A DNA stretch of 64,000 bases from Cymbidium sinense (Eukaryota > Streptophyta > Magnoliopsida > Asparagales > Orchidaceae). The stretch lies in contig CM038229.1 in NCBI GenBank assembly GCA_021442155.1, forward strand, positions 90,346,693-90,410,692. Reading direction: 5' to 3'. Below the pieces are notes generated by a model. It was given only the letters and a program-made list of their open reading frames with translations. It was not told the DNA's origin and ran no database searches. Positions 24,830 to 36,300 of the stretch are shown one piece after another (the first letter of the stretch is position 1; each line of letters opens with the position of its first letter). A program made the position numbers and the translations under genes.

Positions 24830-25660
24830 ATTTGACCCACTTATGCTCACTTGACCCAAAGTGAGCTAAAGTAGCCTTATGAGCCAAATTCTAATCCTAA
24901 TCAAATTGGATTGAACCAAACTCATATATCCTTCTCATCATGATCAATAATCATTATGGGATGATCAATCAATCAAATTGGGTCAAACTAGGTCAAACCT
25001 AAGGGTTGACCAAGTCAACACTTAACCCAAAATGAAACCTAACATAGCCAAATTCCACCATAGGCTAAATTGATTGAAACCATTGATCTAAGTTCACTGA
25101 TGACCTATGTTTGAACTTGACCAAGCCAACATTTGAGCATAACCTAGCCCAGTTGGCTCACTTGACCCAAGTTGACCCATTTTTACCTAAAGGGTGAAAA
25201 TGTGTCAAAACTTGATCTAAGGCAAATTGATTGAAGCCAATGGGTCAAGTCCATTCCAAATCACTTGTGGAACTTGACCAAAGCCTCAATTGGCCAACTA
25301 GACCCAACCTAGCCCAATTGACCTTAGACCCAACATGACCTAAAGGGGTCATGTTGAGCCAAATTTGAACTTAACCAAAATTGATTGGAAACAAAGGTAC
25401 CAATCCACTCCATATGGCTAACATAACCTAAACCTACCCTTGACCTACCTCAAATAGGTCAAATGAGGTCAACTTGACCCATTTGACCTAAATGAAGTCA
25501 TATGAGCCAAATCCAAAACTATACCAAATTGAATCAAACCAAAGTCACCAGAATATTTCAAATGGTCATATGAACTTGACCCAATTTGAGCAATTGGTCA
25601 ACTTGACCCAAGTTGACCCATTTTGACCTAAATGGGTCAACATGAGCCAAACCCTGTCAA
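24830..25660. promoter_or_regulatory. TTGACC/GGTCAA (W-box core) array in copy A 5' LTR
   Basis: More than 20 TTGACC or GGTCAA hexamers occur in about 830 bases, on both strands, for example CTTGACCCAAGTTGACCC at about 25600. TTGAC(C/T) is the W-box core bound by plant WRKY factors. The density is visible; function is inferred. Confidence 0.6.
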
Positions 25661-26499
25661 ATGAATTCCAAATCTCATGAAACTTGGCCAAACCTAGTTT
25701 CTCCACATACCCAACATACCTAAAGTGAAAAATCAGCAAAATGACCATTCTACCCCTAGGCCAAAGAACAAATTTTGGCTTAATCCATGGATAATTTGGT
25801 CATACCCTCTTCACATTCACTTAAGGCTTTCCTAAAAGCTCAAAGGGACCTAGGGAAGAGTGGTGCATCCAACCCAATGGGTTTGGGTCAGCCCAATTGG
25901 TCCCTAGACCAAATACAACCCTATGGGTCAAAATGCAAAATTCAAACTCCCTCTCAAACTCAAATTCAAGCACATGGGATGTTGGCAATCCACTCCTTGG
26001 CTCAAACCAATCATGTGCACACTCTTAATTGATCAAACAACCCATTGCCTATGCTCAATTGGATCAAAATGGCAAGTGCATTGCGGGTCGTCCGATCCTT
26101 TAAGGGGAGATATACTCCCTAATTCATTCACTCACGTCCCCTATCAATTGAAGCTAAGGAACTCGAGCAATCATCGAGTACTCTCAAGCTTCTTAGAGAG
26201 GATTTGAAAAAAGCAATTTCTCATTTTCAAACTTTGAAAATGGGGAGCTCAATCCATTCTTGAACTTACTCCACACTCAAACTCCACTCAATTCCCTCTT
26301 CAAGTTTCATCAGAAGACCAAGTCGAGTGCACCCAAGCTCTCTTCCAAGTTCTTGAAGCAAGGGGAGATCCAATTCAATCAAAACTGAGCTCAAGCTATG
26401 GAGGAGGTGACCCATAGGAAGATCCACTCAACCTCAAGTGTTCAAAACTTCAATAAGGCTTCATCTCAACCAGACAAAGCTTCTCCAAGGAATCGCTTG

Positions 26500-26520
26500 A
26501 TCACCTCGGTGAGGTATGAG
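26500..26520 (+). promoter_or_regulatory. Conserved splice-donor-like motif in copy A 5' LTR
   Basis: CACCTCGGTGAGGTATGAG. Related motifs stand at the same LTR position in the other copies: CTGGTGAGGTAATTT (about 36200, +), CTCGGTGAGGTTTGCC (about 42620, -), CTCGTAGGTAAATTTTG (about 61922, +). Confidence 0.4.
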
Positions 26521-29500
26521 ATTTTTGATTATTAAACTCAATGTGGTTTGGAGCTTTGTGAAAGAAATTTTCACCCCATGGATTTTGTTTGTTGACTCTC
26601 TTTGCTTTAGATGGTGTGGGTTGAGTTTGATTTGAATCCATGCTAGATCGAGCTTGGATCTTCCCCTTGATCATGGATGATCTCTATTGATCAAGGGGAA
26701 GAACTTGGGAGATCTCAGCTATCCATCCTTGCATTTTGGATGAACGGCTGAGATAATTCCTCACGTTTAGAAATTCCTTAGCCATTTTAAAATCACGGGG
26801 AGATCCCTGACCGTCCGATCTTTGATCAGATGATAGGGATCAAACTGCATGCGTCTCCAGCCGCCATCTAGGGTTGACATTTAAGCGTCCCCCTCACAGC
26901 GCGATGCATGTAAAGTGCATTGACCGCCGCCGCCGCGCTTCGCACCGTGAGCCAGGGGATTAGTTAAATGCTTTAATTAATTTTTATTAATCTAGGGATA
27001 TTCTAAAATTCATAACTCACTCTAGAAAATTCAAAAAAATTATGAAATGAAATCCAATGGATAGATAATTCAACCTAAAATATTTTAAAATTAATTTCAA
27101 TGGGTTTTATCGTATATTTTTCTCTGAATTTAAGTTTTATTAGACAGTTTATTTAGCTAATTACTTTTTAATTAAGCCTCTGATTAGTCCCAAATTTCTT
27201 GGGTATGTTTTAGGGGATGACTTCTGCCTCTCCTAATTTTTAATTAATTTATTGAAGGCTTGATTAGAAGAATTTCATATGAACTTCTTAATTACCCTCC
27301 TTGTGTAATTAAGGATAATTAGGGTATGATTAGTAGTTTTAATCCATGATTAGGGTTGATTAAGGTTAGATCCAATAAATAGGAGGTTTATGGAATATTT
27401 TTGGGGCATTTCCCTTAAGCTATTCCCTTAACCCCCTTTTCTCTTATTAATCTCCTCTTATTTAAGGGTTAATTCATTAATTATCCCCTTAACTAATTTC
27501 TAAAAATTCTTAAAAGGTCCAGAACTTAATTAACCTACTTTGGGTAGATGCTTAGGTGTTTATTAGCCTAAGTTTAAACTAAGGAAATCAAAATCTAATT
27601 CATAAGAATGAAATGGTGTTTTAAAATTACTTAAGCTAAACCCCTTAGCTTAATTAACTTTTAATTGTGAGCCAAATTATATTAGGCCTTTTTCTTATTA
27701 GGTGCACGCAAATTTAAATTCCTTGTGAGTTTTATTTCATTTTATTGGCTCATAATTATTTGGTTAATTTTTCTATGGTGGTGTAGGTAAGGGTTAATTA
27801 AGTTATATATTTCATACCTTAACCTAACTAATGCATAAAATGGATCTAATTATCTAAAAAATTAAACAAAATTTCAAACACATGTTAGAATGGGTTAGGA
27901 ACAGCAAACTCATCTCACCTTTTCAAAATTAAATCAAACTCAAACTAATCAAAAATCACTTTGATTTATTTTAAACTTTCTTATTCTATAAGAATGTCTT
28001 TAGGATTTAAGTGAAGTGAACTTGTTTACATGCTTTCATTACTTTGAATCCTTTGCCAACATATTAAACTTGTATGTCATGTGATTTCATGCATTCATAT
28101 TTTCAAATTCAATTTTAAATGAAATTGTTTACTTTATGTCAAATTTCCATGTGTTGGCTAAAGTAGATGAGTGGCTATTATCACTACTAAACCCAAATTA
28201 TTTTTCAAAACTTATAAATCAAATATAAAATCTAAAAGTATGCTACTTATACTTTAATTGTAAGCTTGCATGTGAAGATTATAAAGGTATGCTTAGCATA
28301 GGTTTTCTTTCTTTCTTATGTTGGTATAGTTTTGAATAGGAATTTGGTGAGATATATGTCTCATTTGAAAAGGACCTAATGCTCACCTAATTTCATTTCC
28401 TATTCATCCCTACACTACCATCTAAGAAGGGTTACCTACACATGCATACATAAAATTGCATAAACAAAATGAATCCATTAATGCAACTTTTGCATTTTTC
28501 CTTTTATTTTATTTCTTTTATACATATGTTGTATTTAATGAAAGTAATATATTAGGACAACTTGAGAGGCTTTAAGTAGCCTTAAGTAGGTCTTGTACCT
28601 TATACCTCTAGTTAACAATTGTGTTGTACTCACTTATGTCTTTTTTTTACTTTCATGTGTGTAAGTGAAATTTTGGATAAGGAAACCCCTTTCTACTTAA
28701 GAAAAATCATGTATATTCAACTTCTAAATTTCCTTAAATGGATTAATTAGCATGCATCATAAAGTGTGTCTAATACTCTCATTTGTATGTATAGATATGC
28801 TGGGTCCATCCATATGCATCTTATATATGTTGGGGAAAGAAATGAAGTAATGTGTGTTATGTGAATTTTGATTCATTTTATTTAGTCTTAAAATGTTTTT
28901 CTTTTTGAATAGGTTTGTTTAGAGTTTATCTAAACTTAGGATTAATTAAAATATTTAATCAAAACATTTACCTAAACAAAACTAAAATGTGAATCTACTT
29001 TAGAAATTACTTAGGTTAGGGAAGAAAAGAGAAGTTCTCTTCTCTTTCCCTCCCTTCATAACTTAGAATTGTAGGATCCACTTAAATCAAATCAAAACAT
29101 GAAATAAAATCAACCCAAAATAATTAAACAACTTAAATGAAACTCTCCTCTAAGTTGAACATGTTTTTTGCACTTAGAAGATTTGAACATAAAACCATAG
29201 CTAAGCATACCACACAAGCCTTCAAAGCACACACATTAGCTTAAGTCACCACTTCTAGCTTTAGGTTAGGTGCATGGTTTGATGTTGAATTTTATTTTGT
29301 GATATATGTTTTAGATGGATGTTAGGATGTATACTCATAGAATGAATTGTAGGACTTCTTAGTCTAACTATTCTTTTCTGGGAGATTGTGCTTAAGGGGC
29401 ATTATCATAAATAAAAATATAATGCTCTTGCTTGCGTGCTTTATACCCCTAAGCATAATCCATAGGCTGTGGACTTAGTCACCCATGTGTGGGTGATAAG

Positions 29501-29544
29501 TCTAATATACATGCTTGGGATTTGTGTGATTTATTTTAACTAAC

Positions 29545-29570
29545 CTTTGTTTTGTAGGTGTTAGTTAGAT
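29545..29570 (+). promoter_or_regulatory. Conserved splice-acceptor-like motif in copy A 5' LTR
   Basis: TTTGTTTTGTAGGTGTTAG. Counterparts are TTTGTTTTGTAGGTGTTA (- strand, about 39590) and CTGTTTTGCAGGGCTTAG (+, about 63570). With the motif near 26510 it could bound an intron of about 3 kb. Confidence 0.4.
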
Positions 29571-30909
29571 TTCCACTTTTCCTTTTCATGTAAATTTATG
29601 CAATTAGGATTTTGGAATGATTGTTATGGGGATTAGAGTGAGCATTGGTTATAAGATCCAATCTTATGCACCATGTGAAGTCTTGGAGCATCTACCATCC
29701 AACCATCCAAAAGAAAGAACAAAAGAAGAAGGAAGAAATAAAGAAGAAAGGAAGAAGACATAAGAGATAAAGCTTGAAGACCCCATAATAATGAATTCCT
29801 TGCTTAATTTTAATTTAATTCATTTATAATCTTGTATAAGGGTAGAGCTCAACTACCCATATTTTTATATTTTCGGGTTTGCAGGTGGTACCACACCTTT
29901 TTTATTCTTTTAAAATAGCTTTATGAATTGGTTGATGATTTGTTTAGCTTTTTCATTAAGTGGCATGCTTTTTCTAGCTTCTTCCTTGCTTTATATATGA
30001 CTTGGATGTGGATTAGGCTCTTTAGGAAAAATAAATCTTTTACCCAACTTAACAACTCAAATAAAAATTAAACAACTCATAACCTCACGTAAAGCTTAGG
30101 TTTAAAATCAAGATAAAAGAATTAGCAACCCCTTAGCTGGATAGGCATTTCTTTTGTAATATCATGCACAAATGCATCTTATTTCACTGTTGATGGGAGG
30201 GGTTCCACCTTTGCGAGAGAAACTTGGCTTGACCTTTGAGAGCCATGGGAGAAACTCACCTCCTCCCTTCTCTTTGATTTTGGCCAATAACTTGATTTCT
30301 CATATTAGTCATATGAATCCTATTAGCCTGAGTCAAAATAATTGTCCAAAATAAAAATAAAATAAAATTTGAAATGCAATAGATTTAGGTCATTTGAATC
30401 ATATCCCTTTGCATGATCTAGTCTATTTAGGGGGTGAGTTTAAGGACTTAGTCCCTTTCTAAATAAATAACAACCTATCTATCTTGCAAAAGCATAAAGA
30501 CTTGCCTACATATATTTAAAATCGTAGGAGGAGTTAGTTGGCGGCCACCTCCAGGCGGTTGTAAGTCCGACCTGTCGGGTGGTTTTTTCTCTCTTGTGGA
30601 GGCAAACCAATTACCCATTTTTCATCTTAAATTTAGGTCATGCTTTCAGCCCTCACCAAAGCTCCCTAGATTTAGGTTCTGAGGTTACTTCTCCCCTTTG
30701 TGGTCCAAAAGTAAAATTCATCAATTCTTAGGCATTTCCTTAATCTCATGTTAAGGAATCATAAGTCCTAAATTTCCAAATGAAAATTTCAACTTAAACA
30801 AGCTAAATCAATTTCAAAAATGTAAAGCCCAACTATAGGATAGTTTGAGATGCTCGCTAGGTTTCCTAGCATCGTGGGCATCTCCTACTTATCGCCCATT
30901 TTAGCTTAG

Positions 30910-31838
30910 ATAATAATTCCCTCTTTTGATTAATCCCATTTGATCTTTCAAAAATAAACTAATCGATTGATAGTTCTTTCCTATTTAAATCTTTAAAGAT
31001 AATGATCATTTACCTTAATCGAGAGTTTTCTAAGGAAACCTCATTCCTTAGGTTGTAATTAACTATGGGGCCCCTATAGGGAACTTAATGGATCGGTTTA
31101 AAATAAACCCCGCTTACTTTTCCATGTAAAGTAGAGGAAGAATCTCGACATATGCACATCATCCTTAGGAGTCTTTATTGAGGTGATCGGTCCATTAAAG
31201 GATCTGACTTATCTCTAGATAGTACACTATTTCCCTGATGACGTACTCAATCACCTAAATAAGTACATCTGCGGATCTGTAGCATCCTAAAAAGATGAAT
31301 TTTTATAGGTCTTGCCTTTCTTTCTCTCCAAAATTTGAAGGCAACTCCTATAGAAATTTTTCACCACACTCCCTCCTCTTGATCAATCCCATTTGATCTT
31401 CTAAAAATAAACCAATTTATTGATAGTCCTATCTTTGAAATCTTTGGAGACAATGATCATTTATCTTAATCGAGAGTATTCTTAAGGAACCTCATTCCTT
31501 AGGATGTAATTAACTATGGGGGCTTACCTCCATAGGGAACTTAACGAACCCGGTTTAAAATAAACCCTACTTTACTTTTCTATGTAAAGTAGGGGAAGAA
31601 TCTCTAGTACATCCAAAGACCCATAGTCCTTAGGAGTCCTCATTAGGTGATTAGGTCCATTATAGGATGGTGAATTCTGTCTCTCAAGATAGTACATCAT
31701 TCCTCAATGCCATACCCGATCACCCTAATGAGAACATCTTCGGATCTACGTGGTGTCCAAACAAGAAGTGTTTATTTTTTATCATTTATTTTTCTCTCAA
31801 GATAGATGAAGATAAGAATAATAAAAAAATTCACCACA
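30910..31838 (+). repeat. Tandem duplication of about 460 bases at the end of copy A 5' LTR
   Basis: Two units (about 30910-31370 and 31371-31838) share TTGAT(T/C)AATCCCATTTGATC, CAATGATCATTTA, TAATCGAGAGT, AATTAACTATGGGG, GTTTAAAATAAACCC and TCACCACA at their ends (31352 and 31838). Confidence 0.75.
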
Positions 31839-31849
31839 AAGTCCAACTC

Positions 31850-32223
31850 TTAACATTAAGGATAGCCGTGGGTAGTAAGATCACAACGAAGTAGAACACA
31901 AGTTGTGATTAGAAGAGCTCAAAGGTTTGGAGGAGAGACGCCTCCGGGCATGCTAAAACCTCGAGTTGTATAAAACCAAAATGATTCAAGCTCATAACAA
32001 GTTGGTCTACCCTAGAACTTTTCAAGTAGGAGAGCTTGTTTTAGTTCTAAGGAGACCAATTATTTCCCGTTGAAAGATGGGAGGAAAGTTTGAACCCACT
32101 TGGGAAGGCCCTTTTGCCTTAAAAAAGTCCTATCAAGGAGGATCTTATCAGGTTGTAAATTGTAAAGCAGAGCACCCTATGCTTCTAATCAATGGGCTCT
32201 ATCTAAAGAAATATTATCCATAA
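31850..32223 (+). pseudogene. Integrase C-terminal remnant of copy A
   Basis: Frames around 31850-32223 read TLRIAVGSKITT, then MIQAHNKLVYPRTFQVGELV (about 31980-32040), KMGGKFEPTWEGPFAL and LYLKKYYP-stop at 32221-32223. This is the GPY/F-like module that closes Ty3/Gypsy integrases (GDLVLR...GKL.P.WEGPF.V). The same tail lies at the 3' end of copy B's pol (47974, -). The N-terminal and catalytic parts are missing, with the break just after the LTR end, and stops interrupt what remains. Confidence 0.85.
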
Positions 32224-33362
32224 ATCTTGTTTGAAAATAATTATCAATAAAACTTCTTTTCATTTCAAATTTCATCTCTTCATATTCGTTAGAAATATCT
32301 TTGCTTGTGAATCCGCTATGATGTGTTTAGGGTAGGTGTAAGGAACTAGAGTAGCATCCTATCCTTTTACGACACAACACCAACACAAACTACACAAAAT
32401 CACATATAAAACAAACACATATCTTTTATCTCAGGCTATTTTGATGTGGGAGCAAGCACTCTGTGGGACTTACTCATTAGTTTCTCTAGGTCGGGCTGAT
32501 ATGCTACCTTGCTAGTGTGTCACCCTAGTGGTCCCTTGTTCAAGAAGATGTAAGTCTACTACAATTTCATTCCTGACTTCACCGCTGCACACCGACAAGC
32601 ACCCTATTAGTTTGGTAGGTCTTACTGTACAATCGGTAAGCTACCTCATGAGGACTTTGTTTAAGAGGATGTAAGCCTACATGCTTTCTTCCTGAACTAG
32701 CCATCGTGTACTGATTGGGTTGAGTATATTTGAGGATTAGGATAAGTCCCCACAGTGGCTCCTTTCCTCCTAATTGCTTCAACTCTGGGTCGAGTCCTTA
32801 CACGGGACTCCCACTTGATCTAGGTGGGATAGCATCTATCGAAATACAGACTATCGAATGTTGCTTTAGGGAGATATAAGTCTAATCAAATTAAATTCTA
32901 ATCCATAGTGGATGCCCCACTAATCAAATTAAACCAATTTTCTCCCTGGCGAGGTGCAAATCATATCCTTTCCCTAGTGGAGCCCTCATAAAATCAAACC
33001 CATGTCCCTAGTGGATGATCTAAACCTACTTCCCTTGTGGAAGGTTCATGCACTCATCTTCAGCGGATCTTTTCTCCCCAAATCATATCAAACTCAACTT
33101 TTATCCTCTATGGATAATCTGAACCTGCTTCCCTAGTGGAAGGTTCACATACTTGATCCCTCAGTGGATCCTTTCCCTCACTTATGCCCTTGGCAAAGCT
33201 GAGTTATATTGCACTAAGATCTTGATTCCTTCTACATCTCGGGTTTAAGAGTAGATTGTATCTATTAGTGGTTGCAATCCTTTGGATGTTATTGATCATC
33301 TCGGTCAACACCAATACATGTGGTGTGCCTAGTAAGTTACACCACACCTATTGGGTACCTTT
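32224..33362 (+). other. 3' internal untranslated region of copy A
   Basis: Non-coding. It holds short degenerate repeats: (C)CCTAGTGGA(T/A) units at about 32980-33165 (for example TTCCCTAGTGGAAGGTTCAC) and AAGA(A/G)GATGTAAG(T/C)CTAC at 32543 and 32662. It is similar to 45504-47900 in copy B, inverted. It ends ACACCTATTGGGTACCTTT just before the LTR; a clean polypurine tract is not seen. Confidence 0.6.
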
Positions 33363-36300
33363 TGTTGACATCACTTTTGGGAGTGAACTCTCAACTTCAT
33401 CATCAAAGATCTAGGACCCTTGCAAACACTAAGAGTTTCTTAGTCTTAAGAAACTTCTAGTGATTAGGTGAACACTTAACCTAAGCCTAGAGACTTAAAA
33501 GAGTTAGCCATAGGAATATGTTTTGCCTTAGGGATTTAGGAAGACTTGCCTACCCTATAGCCTTAACCTCAATCCTTGCTTCCTTCTTCCAAGCTAAACC
33601 TCAAATTCAAATTCCAAATCAAATCAAATCCATATCAAATGATTGAAACTTATGATTAAATTAAAATTCCAAATCCTTTCCTAAGCCCTTTGATTTTATC
33701 TTATGGACTTAGCCTTAACCAAATTCAAATCAACCCCAATTCAATTGATTTCTTAAGATCATAAATCCAATATCAAATCAAATCTCAACCCAAATCATAA
33801 ATCAAATCCAACTCAAAATGATTGAAACCCATGATTGAATTCAAACTACAAAATCCCTTCTTAAGCCATATGAACCTCCTTCATATGCCTAACAAAACCT
33901 CCTTCAAACCAAATCAAATTTGGTTTATTTCTTTATAAATCAATCATTCCTTCATTTATATTCACAAATATAAATGAAATCTAAATTCAAACCATTCAAA
34001 GCAAATAAAACTAAACCAAATCAATTCTCTACTTAAGCCCTTTTGACATACATCTCTCAATTTGGTCAAATTTGCTTCCAAATCACTCCAAACTCAAGTG
34101 ATTTTCTCATGAATCATTTATATCTTTATTTATATTCACAAATATAAATGAAATATAAATCCAAATGGCCAAAACTAAACCCAAATGAATTCAAATTCTT
34201 AATTTAGCCCTTTTAGCCAATTTCTTGAACTTGGCTAGATGATATCCAAATCAACTCAAAACCCATGGTCATTGTTCCAAATATAAACACAAACTATAAT
34301 TATCAATCCAAATCCAAGCCAACGCAAGTTAAGCCCATGTTGACCCCTTTAGACTTGAGATTATCATATGTAACAAAATCCATAAAGCTTCAAATCACTT
34401 GCAATTGGATTCATATTTCCATCTTAAGTCCATATTTAAGTTCAATTAAACTTGAATCAAGCTATGATCAAGCCAATTAACCCATTTAGGTCCACTTGAC
34501 CCAAAGTGACCTAAAAGACTTTTTTGAGCCAAGTTCTAATTCAACCCAAATTAGATTGAATTAAGCCCATCCAAACCCCATATCATGATCAACAATCATC
34601 CAAGGTTAATCAAATGTCTTGAATTTGGTCAAACCAAGTTAACCTAGCCCGTTGACCAAGTCAACCTTTAGCCCAAATGAAACCCAAACTAGCCAAAACC
34701 CACCATATACCAATTTGATTGAAGCCATTGACTCAAACCCACTCATAATCAATGATTGAACATGACCAAACCCTCAATCGTGCCAAACCAAGTCCACCCA
34801 TTTGACCAGCCGACCCAAATTGGCCTAAAGGCCAAAATGGGTCAAATCATGATTTGATCCAAATTGATTGCAAGCAATGGCTCAAGTTATTCCAAATCAC
34901 TTATTGAACTAGACCAAAGCCATGGTTGAGCCCAATTTGACCAATTGGTCAACTTGACCCAACCTAGCCCAAATTAACCTAAAGGGTCAAATTGGCCAAA
35001 ATCTAAATTAAATTTAAATTAAACCAAACAAAAGCCTACAATCATTTCAATTAACCAATTGAACATGAACTAATATTTAACCCAACCCAATTTGGTCAAA
35101 TTGGTCAAATTGGTCAACTTAGCCCATTTGACCTATTTGAATCCAAATGAGCCAAAATCAAACCAAAGCCAAATTAATCAATACCAATTGAACCAAAACA
35201 TCCCAAATCATCATATGAACCTAACCCATCTTGATTTGACCTAATTTGACCAATTGGTCAACCCAACCCAATGTAATCGAAATGAGCCTATTTTGACCAT
35301 ATGAAGCCAAATCACCCAAAGCCACCTTATGAAACCTTGGTGGATGACCTAACCTGACCCAAATTAACCCTGGATCAGCCCCAAACTAGCCCAAATCTGA
35401 GTGGGGCCCAATCCAAGGGACTTGTCTATTGGACAAGCTCATTTGCGTTGGATTCTTTTCATAAGAGGCAAAGTCCACTTTGCCTCCCATGACAGCCCTC
35501 CACTTGCTACATGTGGCATTCCTAAACTCCCCTAGCCCAATTTAAGCTGCCAAGCACTTGCCATGGACCAGGGGAAACAAGCCAAGCCACTCCCCCTCAT
35601 AGTCGAACTCCATGGGGAAAGGCAAAGATCAATCCCACACCATCAGCCCTTATCTTGCCTTGAGCTCCCTGCCACCACTTCCTCCACTCTTGGCATGTCA
35701 CATGGAGCTGGCGGTGACCCCTCCAAATACGTGATGGCAGTGAAGTAGCAAATTTTTAAGGATGAATCTCGTCCATCCATCAAGTACAATTAAAGAGTAT
35801 ACCCCTTCAATTCGAGTGAGATTCTTCACGGATTACATTGAGAGACTCCCCTAGCCATTTTCAAAACCACACAAAGCTTTTCCAAGCATTTCTAGTTTCC
35901 TCGATAGGCATTCCTCCTCCCAGCAAAGCTAAAATAGGACAACCTTCTCCCATGCAATACTCCTTCCCACTTGATCAAATCTCAATTTTGCACCTGACCA
36001 TCCTCATACTTCATCAAACCCAACCAAATCATCTTCGAGTCTTCCTGATCACCAGAGACCTGAGTTCGATCGAATCTGAGACACCTACGTGCATGGCTTG
36101 GCCTACCGAGAGCTCTACACCAAATCAAACCCGAATCTCCTCAACAGGTCCTCGCCTCAACTAGGCGAAGCTACCTCTGCCCATCCCACCACCGAACATT
36201 AGCTCTGGTGAGGTAATTTCTTAAAACTATAGATTTAGGAAATTTTTGTTGGAGCTTTTGAAGAAAATTTGAATGTCATGCATTTTTGACAGTTAGATGT

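Larger units (their letters stand above)
24024..31838 (+). repeat. Copy A 5' LTR (start lost in the gap)
   Basis: It is matched in inverted orientation by 37543-45503 over nearly its full length: TTGACC-rich part (24830-25700 against 43400-44350), G/C-rich patch (26880-26945 against 42190-42300), TTTTGTAGGTGTTA (29557 against 39590), the GGCGGCCACCTCC stretch (30541 against 38630), and ATGTAATTAACTATGGGG (31504 against 38115). It ends TTCACCACA at 31838. At least 7.8 kb long. Confidence 0.8.

Noticed and set aside
24830..25660. CRISPR-like or satellite array from the TTGACCCA-rich stretch
   Set aside because: No fixed unit length or spacer structure; hexamers lie at irregular spacing on both strands.
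30541..30595. Terminator-like hairpin CCGAC/GTCGG near the LTR end
   Set aside because: The stem is five bases and is not kept in the copy B LTRs; plant elements do not use such terminators.
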